Positions 7,106 through 10,827 of a stretch of 10,827 bases of DNA are shown here, in pieces; within the stretch, counting starts at the first letter, position 1; each line of letters opens with the position of its first letter. The notes under the pieces are model-generated. The model was not told the origin of the DNA. It did not search any database and saw nothing but the letters and a program-made list of their open reading frames with translations. A program made the position numbers and the translations under genes. The stretch lies in NCBI GenBank assembly GCA_019308645.1, contig JAFDHR010000092.1, positions 1-10,827 of the forward strand, given 5' to 3'. Source of the stretch: Deltaproteobacteria bacterium (GTDB taxonomy: Bacteria; Desulfobacterota; DSM-4660; Desulfatiglandales; B25-G16).

Positions 7106-7181
7106 GGTCAAATATTTGGGGTTTGCTCCATAAAGCTCCCTGGGATTTGCAAATGATCTGTTAAAGCCCAAATATTTGACC
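7106..7181. repeat. 15-bp perfect inverted repeat containing two CAAATATTTG palindromes
   Basis: GGTCAAATATTTGGG (7106-7120) and CCCAAATATTTGACC (7167-7181) are exact reverse complements, and the inner decamer CAAATATTTG is itself a palindrome. The two palindromes are 61 bp apart centre to centre, close to six helical turns. They lie 140-215 bp upstream of the methyltransferase ATG, consistent with paired repressor sites. An RNA hairpin is the alternative. Confidence 0.6.
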
Positions 7182-7344
7182 ATCTCCATCTGAGCCCAAT
7201 AGATATCGCCTTGAAGAAATTGTTATTACCCTAAATAGTATTACGTGTTTATCATGTGGCCTAAATAACAATCAGTTCTCAACTTTTGAACGCTACTAAA
7301 ATATTTGGTTTTTTGTATAGGATACTGTTTCTGTGCTATTCTTC

Positions 7345-7374
7345 ACAACAGACAACTGACCACATTCAACGGAC
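7345..7374 (-). repeat. Degenerate CAACGGACAAC-type repeat beside the MBL hydrolase stop
   Basis: ACAACAGACAACTGAC (7345-7360) and CAACGGAC (7367-7374) form a degenerate tandem of a RACAAC-like unit, ending 7 bp before the stop codon of the MBL-fold gene. Confidence 0.6.
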
Positions 7375-7381
7375 AATATGT

Positions 7382-8107
7382 TTACGTAAGATACGGTGCC
7401 CACTGTTTGGCTGTCTCTGCTATGTACCCAGCTGGAAGTTCTGTAACGATCCGGTTATGACCGGGCAAAAGGATATTCACCTCAAGTTTGGCAAGTTGTA
7501 ATAGGGAATTTTTAAGCTCCGAACCATTTGCTCCATGTAGATCAAAACGGCCAATAGCATAATCAGCATACACTACATCACCAGGGATGAGGATTTTCTC
7601 CATCCGATTGTAGAGACCTATGCTGCCAGGGGAATGTCCGGGGATGTGTAACACCTCCCATGTCATTCCACCAATATCCAGGCTTTCGCCACCCTGAAGC
7701 CTTCTATCAACATAGAATGTAAAGGCACCTGGTTTAAGGCTATATTGCATCATGCACATATTTTGAAACATTTCCATACCGTAGACAGTTCTCTCATCGC
7801 CCTTCTCCAGAGGATCTGCCTCTGTATCATGCACCCATAGTTCTGCCCAGGGAATCTGTTCTCTGATTTCAGCAAGACACCCTATGTGATCTAAGTGGGT
7901 ATGGGTCATGATAATCCTCGCAATTGCCTTAAGCTCGATTCCCATATTCAGTATAGACTGTATCTTGTAACTTCCTTTGCCCATAAGCCCTGCGTCAATA
8001 ATTGAAAGATCCTGTGAGTCCGGTTTTCCCACCACATATATATGGGAGTCTGGAATCATTTCGTCCTGCCCTTGAATGAAATATACTCCTTCGGTTATCT
8101 GAGTCAT
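7382..8107 (-). CDS. MBL-fold metallo-hydrolase
   Basis: This 241-residue metallo-beta-lactamase-fold protein has the HxHxDH metal motif THTHLDH (H69, H71, D73, H74), a later ligand His in HIPGHSPGS, the bridging Asp in IPGDVVYADY and the last His in LPGHNR. Both metal sites therefore look complete. It resembles the glyoxalase-II-like/thiolesterase branch of the fold; the substrate cannot be read from sequence. No signal peptide is seen, so it is cytosolic. The ATG has AGGAG 6 nt upstream. A TATAAT-like box (8124-8129) sits just before that site, but without a well-spaced -35 it is a weak promoter candidate. The gene is monocistronic by position, with more than 400 bp to each flanking gene. 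Confidence 0.92.
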   Translation of the reverse strand: MTQITEGVYFIQGQDEMIPDSHIYVVGKPDSQDLSIIDAGLMGKGSYKIQSILNMGIELKAIARIIMTHTHLDHIGCLAEIREQIPWAELWVHDTEADPLEKGDERTVYGMEMFQNMCMMQYSLKPGAFTFYVDRRLQGGESLDIGGMTWEVLHIPGHSPGSIGLYNRMEKILIPGDVVYADYAIGRFDLHGANGSELKNSLLQLAKLEVNILLPGHNRIVTELPAGYIAETAKQWAPYLT

Positions 8108-8168
8108 TGATCTCTCCTGATCAATTATAGCCTTTTAGTATTGCCTGTTTGTAAAGAAAAAGCAAATC

Positions 8169-8182
8169 CAAAAATATTTTTG
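8169..8182. repeat. 14-bp perfect AT-rich palindrome upstream of the MBL gene
   Basis: CAAAAATATTTTTG is self-complementary and lies 62 bp upstream of the MBL-fold start. It has the same CAAA...TTTG form as palindromes upstream of the methyltransferase and xth. It may be an operator, but AT-rich palindromes of this size can arise by chance. Confidence 0.4.
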
Positions 8183-8242
8183 ACCCACACCAGAGACTCT
8201 TAGCATACTGATAAAAAAATAAAGATCTGGGCTCTCCTCTCC

Positions 8243-8338
8243 CTGTTAGATACCTTTATAATGCTACAGCACAAAATGTTCATTCTCTTTTCCAATAAAG
8301 AAAAAAGCACTTTCGAGAGTTTTCATTTTATCTAACAG
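8243..8338. mobile_element. 96-bp segment with perfect 10-bp inverted ends (MITE-like)
   Basis: CTGTTAGATA at 8243-8252 is the exact inverse of TATCTAACAG at 8329-8338. The right end extends into a 14-mer also found near 1.13 kb, which suggests a dispersed element. There is no coding capacity and no clear target duplication. Confidence 0.4.
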
Positions 8339-8371
8339 TGTTAATCTCAGCAGTGAATCAATTTATGGCAT

Positions 8372-8506
8372 TCACACATATACCCACCCCTCTAAAGCAT
8401 AGGGAGAATTTTTATTAAAGATGAATCGTTTTTGAAGGGCTTTAAAGGTTGCGAAAGCAGCAATGACACTGTCAAGTGCATTTCCACTATTATTGGCCAC
8501 AGTCAT
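8372..8506 (-). pseudogene. C-terminal fragment of a DUF429-like protein
   Basis: On the minus strand the frame from about 8506 to the TGA at 8372-8374 encodes about 44 residues. They include NALDSVIAAFATFKAL and end in LEGWVYV. This ALDSVIAA...EGW(V/I)Y pattern is, from memory, how DUF429 proteins end (an RNase H-like fold family of unknown function). The rest of the gene, about 200 residues, is absent: upstream the frame runs straight into the hairpin end of the IS200/IS605-like element, and beyond that element I find no N-terminal part. It is therefore a truncated relic rather than a gene split by a simple insertion. Confidence 0.45.
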
Positions 8507-8815
8507 ACACCTCCGGCAAAGCCGGAGGCTTGAAAGTGTGAACCGCTCAAAGCGGTCTTAAAACCATGCGCCACCTAAAGGTGGCAACTCCTAAGCAGGT
8601 GCGACGGGTCTATATTCTTGTCGAACCTTTCTTGGTTTCATGGTGTATTCTCGGGCCAACTTCGTCACGGCAGGACGTAAATACATAATTGTTTATGGCC
8701 CATAAGCGCTGACAAGCAAAGATCCTTTGTATTTTCCTGACGGAATCTATTTCTCTGTTCCAGGAATTGTCAAACTCTGGGAGTCTCCCCGGCAAAGCCG
8801 GGGGTTTACACCGAT
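8505..8815 (-). mobile_element. Transposase-less IS200/IS605-like element remnant (hairpin-ended)
   Basis: Four compact hairpins lie in about 300 bp: CCTCCGGC-AAA-GCCGGAGG (8510-8528), ACCGCT-CAA-AGCGGT (8542-8556), GCCACC-TAAA-GGTGGC (8570-8585) and CCCCGGC-AAA-GCCGGGG (8787-8803). Hairpins near both ends and no terminal inverted repeats are the hallmark of IS200/IS605 single-strand transposons, whose Y1 transposase recognises such structures. The internal 200 bp encode no HUH/Y1 or TnpB motif. A 61-codon minus-strand frame (8610-8795) begins in the 8787-8803 hairpin and has no recognised domain. I treat it as part of a non-autonomous derivative. The borders are approximate, and the left one abuts the DUF429-like fragment. 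Confidence 0.6.
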
Positions 8816-8953
8816 TAATTATAGCATGTCACGGAAAAAATCATCTCAGTATTATCTGAGTACCCTGACGACTGAAAGGAGTGGGTGAGAGGATTTAATT
8901 GAAGGAGCAATCATAATTACCTATTATCTTTTACAACGGACAACCGACAGCAA
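8816..8953. other. Short gap beyond the hairpin element
   Basis: This 138-bp stretch between the element and the xth stop holds a CAACGGAC-type repeat at its right end and no gene. Confidence 0.5.
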
Positions 8954-8960
8954 TCAACTG
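8934..8960 (-). repeat. CAACGGACAAC-type repeat overlapping the xth stop
   Basis: CAACGGACAACCGACAG begins at 8934 and continues as a degenerate CAATCAACTG into the last codons of xth. It matches the repeat next to the MBL gene stop, in the same orientation relative to the gene. Confidence 0.6.
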
Positions 8961-9700
8961 GCCTCATCTATTTCAAATTCCGCTACAATAAAGGTATGAT
9001 CTGATGGCTTCTCTAATTTTCTTGAAGCAACATCAATCCATGTCCTTTTTGATTTTTCTGCCAGGCATGGTGTGGCCCAGATATGATCGATCCTCCACCC
9101 AATACCGCGGCGCACCGCATAAGGAATTCTGTAATCCCAGAAGGTATAGGCCTTTTCATCAGGGTGGTGCATACGAAAAACGTGTTCATCAGGATGAAAC
9201 CCGATACTCCCTAAAAGGCCTTTGGGATCATGTACATCTATTGGTTCTGGAGCCACATTAAAATCCCCCACCCATAAAAGAGGCTCACTCGATTGAAAGT
9301 GACGTGAAAAATAATCATGAAGACGTTGAAACCACTTAAGTTTATACAGGAATTTTTCTGAATCAGGTGCGGTTCCTTGAGGCACGTAGGTATTTACAAT
9401 GGGTATATCCTTGATATAGGCAGTTATCATTCTTGGCTCTTCTGCTTCATCTCCATCGCCAAACCCAAAGGATACTTTTCCTGGTGATCTTTTGCTCAGT
9501 ATGGCAACCCCATTATAGGACTTTTGTCCCCAAAAGGTGCAGTGATAGCCTAAATCCTCAAAGGTCTCTCTGGGGAAATCCTTATCCTGCACCTTTGTCT
9601 CCTGGATACATAACACATCTGGTTCCTCCCTTTCTAACCATTGCGTAATAATAGAGAGGCGAGCCCTTATTCCATTGGTATTAAAGCTGGCAATTTTCAT
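8954..9700 (-). CDS. xth: Exodeoxyribonuclease III / AP endonuclease
   Basis: This 248-residue enzyme of the EEP (exonuclease-endonuclease-phosphatase) fold cuts DNA at abasic sites and removes 3' blocking groups in base excision repair. Catalytic residues are all visible: N7 in FNTNG, E34 in IQETK, Y105 in NTYVPQG, D146 and N148 in GDFNVAPEPIDV, D205 in WRIDHIWAT, and the D234-H235 pair in KPSDHTFIVAEF. The length is close to the usual 250-270, and the APEPIDVHDP segment is typical of ExoIII rather than of phosphatases of the fold. The start is ATG with only an AAGAAG just upstream. A 16-bp palindrome lies 72 bp upstream. It appears monocistronic. Confidence 0.96.
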   Translation of the reverse strand: MKIASFNTNGIRARLSIITQWLEREEPDVLCIQETKVQDKDFPRETFEDLGYHCTFWGQKSYNGVAILSKRSPGKVSFGFGDGDEAEEPRMITAYIKDIPIVNTYVPQGTAPDSEKFLYKLKWFQRLHDYFSRHFQSSEPLLWVGDFNVAPEPIDVHDPKGLLGSIGFHPDEHVFRMHHPDEKAYTFWDYRIPYAVRRGIGWRIDHIWATPCLAEKSKRTWIDVASRKLEKPSDHTFIVAEFEIDEAS

Positions 9701-10072
9701 CTTCTTAAAGAGTACCTAAATATAAAAACGCAAAAAGGTAATGTGGTGCTTTGTTTATCATAGGTGTATAACAAAATATATATTTTGAAACACATTTTTT
9801 AAAATTTTCGGCAGTACCCTCAAATCGTACCTGGTCTCACGATTCCCTAATATGAGAGTAGACGAAAAGTCTGCTCAAGAAAAAGAGGATGTGATTAAGC
9901 GTAAAACGGAAACTCTGAGGCTGGCTGAGCAACAAAGGTGAGAAACCCTTGACCGTCACAAGGTTGTATTCGTTGACTTCAGAATCTCAAGATGGCTATG
10001 AAGCCTGCTGAAATCGACGATGTAAAAAGAGAAAACCAGGTTGGTATATCCAGCTATCGCAATTTAGATAAG
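9701..10072. other. Gap between xth and the AbrB-like gene, with unassigned coding-like fragments
   Basis: This 372-bp region includes the xth promoter area. A plus-strand frame is open from about 9798 to a TGA at 9936-9938. Its reading includes FGSTLKSYLVSRFPNMRVDE and a charged QEKEDVIKRKTE segment that looks like decayed coding DNA, but I do not recognise it. A second small frame (9992-10141) overlaps the end of the next gene antisense and is not supported. Confidence 0.4.
9772..9787. repeat. 16-bp perfect AT palindrome upstream of xth
   Basis: CAAAATATATATTTTG is self-complementary, and GTGT/ACAC a few bases outside extends the symmetry. It lies 72 bp upstream of the xth ATG and could be an operator. 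Chance is a real alternative in such AT-rich DNA. Confidence 0.4.
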
Positions 10073-10414
10073 CTATTCAGGGGATTCGGAAAGAATTTCT
10101 TCCTTGTTTTTTCTAAGAATGATGCTGTCTTTCTTTTTTGACACTGTAAATCTATCTCCTTCCTTAAAACCAAATTTTTCTAACAACAGTGTCTTGCCGA
10201 GAATAATGGTTCCTCTCTTGGTGATGTTTACGGTTTTTTTCTTTTCAACTTCTCTCTCTGTCAAAATATCCTTAATCTTTCCAGCTTCGACCAATGCATC
10301 ATAATACATCCGCTTTAAAGAAGCTACTGTTTGGATGCCCAACTCCTTCATTATTTCCTTATCAGGTATCCCTTTCTTGACCATCTCAATTATTCTTTTC
10401 GCCTCTTCTTTCAA
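10073..10414 (-). CDS. Small HTH plus AbrB/SpoVT-like DNA-binding protein
   Basis: The 113-residue protein has two parts. Residues about 4-45 (IIEMVKKGIPDKEIMKELGI, then a basic helix) look like a helix-turn-helix. Residues about 62-103 (VNITKRGTIILGKTLLLEKF, then GFKEGDRFTV and SIILRK) match the swapped-hairpin AbrB/MazE-type DNA-binding fold. It is probably a transcription regulator or an antitoxin-like protein, but no toxin gene is adjacent. The start is TTG, with a strong AGGAGG 8 nt upstream; no ATG is available. The start overlaps the stop of a possible 12-residue leader ORF. The gene is rich in Lys and Glu. Confidence 0.75.
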   Translation of the reverse strand: MKEEAKRIIEMVKKGIPDKEIMKELGIQTVASLKRMYYDALVEAGKIKDILTEREVEKKKTVNITKRGTIILGKTLLLEKFGFKEGDRFTVSKKKDSIILRKNKEEILSESPE

Positions 10415-10449
10415 TGTCTTCTCCTCCTTTTTCTAAGACCCGCAGACAT
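10411..10449 (-). CDS. Possible 12-residue Arg-rich leader peptide overlapping the AbrB-like gene
   Basis: The minus-strand ATG at 10449 reads MSAGLRKRRRRH and stops at TGA (10413-10411), overlapping the TTG start (10414-10412) in TTGA. It has its own AAGGAG 10 nt upstream (10460-10465). The Arg codons are all AGA/AGG because the peptide is read through the Shine-Dalgarno of the next gene. It may serve translational coupling, or be a by-product of two purine-rich ribosome sites. Confidence 0.35.
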   Translation of the reverse strand: MSAGLRKRRRRH

Positions 10450-10827
10450 GCGTATATTTCTCCTTATTTATGGGAAAATCATTGTGGCAGCAAGTTCTAT
10501 CAGGAGTTGGAGAGTGTTCTCTTTGAGGTTCTCTGCATGCAAGTTAACCTACACAGGCTCAAATGACTGAGGAAAAATGATTTAACGTTACGAAATTATA
10601 ATTGAAAATCGCAATGGGGTCAATCAAAATTGACAACAAGAAATTCAAGGAAGGAGTGAAACAATTCACAATATATTGTGCTTAGCACATCTCGCCCGAT
10701 GTTTCACTATCCATATCAAAGTCAACAATTACTCTCAGTTTAAATATATTGAAGGCTCATATTGTAATCGTAAGTCTATTTATGAAAGCCAGTTTTCAGA
10801 TATCAAATTGGTAGACTGGTTGAGAAG
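10450..10827. other. Right-end region with an unassigned coding-like frame open to the edge
   Basis: No complete gene is seen. The plus-strand frame from 10634 to the window edge has no stop and reads with coding-like character (ARCFTIHIKVNNYSQFKYIE, then GSYCNRKS), with several Cys and aromatic residues. It has no ATG. An ATG at 10613 in another frame with MGSIKIDNKKFKEG stops at a TAG (10682-10684). The two together could be one frameshifted gene whose remainder lies outside the window. I do not recognise it. Confidence 0.3.

Larger units (their letters stand above)
6965..7381. other. Gap between methyltransferase start and MBL-fold hydrolase stop
   Basis: This 417-bp region should hold the promoter of the methyltransferase-GTPase operon. 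It contains GTCCGTTG repeats at both ends, a 15-bp inverted repeat built on CAAATATTTG, and an unrecognised minus-strand frame continuous with the methyltransferase. I see no convincing -35/-10 pair, no RNA gene and no other supported gene. Confidence 0.55.
8108..8371. other. Upstream region of the MBL-fold gene, no gene
   Basis: This AT-rich stretch carries a 14-bp palindrome (8169-8182) and a 96-bp segment with inverted ends (8243-8338). I see no open frame with coding character. Confidence 0.5.

Noticed and set aside
6965..7189. 75-codon N-terminal extension of the methyltransferase
   Set aside because: UbiE-like proteins begin at the YYDYF...YDRF region. The extension contains GTCCGTTG repeats and palindromes and resembles no domain. 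It is kept only as an alternative start.
7286..7501. 71-codon plus-strand ORF
   Set aside because: It overlaps the 3' end of the MBL-fold gene antisense and has no motif or ribosome site.
8510..8585. Hairpin series as a CRISPR array or attenuator
   Set aside because: The hairpins differ in sequence, with no regular repeat-spacer pattern, and no gene follows that an attenuator would control.
8610..8795. 61-codon minus-strand ORF inside the hairpin element
   Set aside because: It starts within the end hairpin and shows no Y1, TnpB or other motif; treated as non-coding element sequence.
10331..10570. 79-codon plus-strand ORF over the AbrB-like gene start
   Set aside because: It is antisense to the regulator and its ribosome site; hydrophobic content comes from the AG-rich opposite strand.
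1..10827. tRNA, rRNA, integrase, restriction or toxin genes
   Set aside because: I looked for cloverleaf-like runs and characteristic motifs on both strands and found none I could support.

Overview
The window is a moderately AT-rich bacterial chromosome segment. It holds a glucosyl-3-phosphoglycerate synthase-type glycosyltransferase next to remains of a second glycosyltransferase, a diadenylate cyclase fused to a YbbR domain, a DRG/Obg-like GTPase with a TGS domain, and IS200/IS605-like debris. From gene content alone I would guess a sulfate-reducing or syntrophic Desulfobacterota (former Deltaproteobacteria) lineage. There is no rRNA or other marker to confirm that.

Layout. At the left edge is the N-terminal part of pdxA (minus strand, cut by the window edge). 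It is divergent from a complete cdaA (plus strand), and a perfect 22-bp inverted repeat lies between them. Downstream of cdaA is a broken glycosyltransferase: its N-terminal and C-terminal ends are joined with the catalytic middle missing. It converges on an intact GpgS-like gene (minus strand), whose best start is an ATT codon behind a strong Shine-Dalgarno and a near-consensus promoter. Further right, all on the minus strand, come a HAD phosphatase, the TGS GTPase and a UbiE-type methyltransferase. The methyltransferase and GTPase are only 3 nt apart and form an operon that may include the HAD gene. Then follow an MBL-fold hydrolase and, after about 850 bp without an intact gene, exonuclease III (xth). 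The last recognisable gene encodes a small HTH plus AbrB-like regulator, with a possible overlapping leader peptide.

The 8.1-8.95 kb gap is a graveyard. It has a 96-bp element with 10-bp inverted ends, the last 40-odd codons of what looks like a DUF429-family gene, and a ~300-bp transposase-less IS200/IS605-like element with four hairpins. The 9.7-10.07 kb and 10.45-10.83 kb stretches contain short coding-like fragments that I cannot assign.

Functional themes: compatible-solute or glycosylglycerate synthesis (GpgS, perhaps with the HAD phosphatase), c-di-AMP signalling (CdaA-YbbR), vitamin B6 synthesis (PdxA), DNA repair (Xth) and ribosome-associated GTPase function. I see no complete new defence or mobile system. 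The most unusual items are the CdaA-YbbR fusion, the ATT start, the internally deleted glycosyltransferase and several families of short repeats and palindromes at gene borders.
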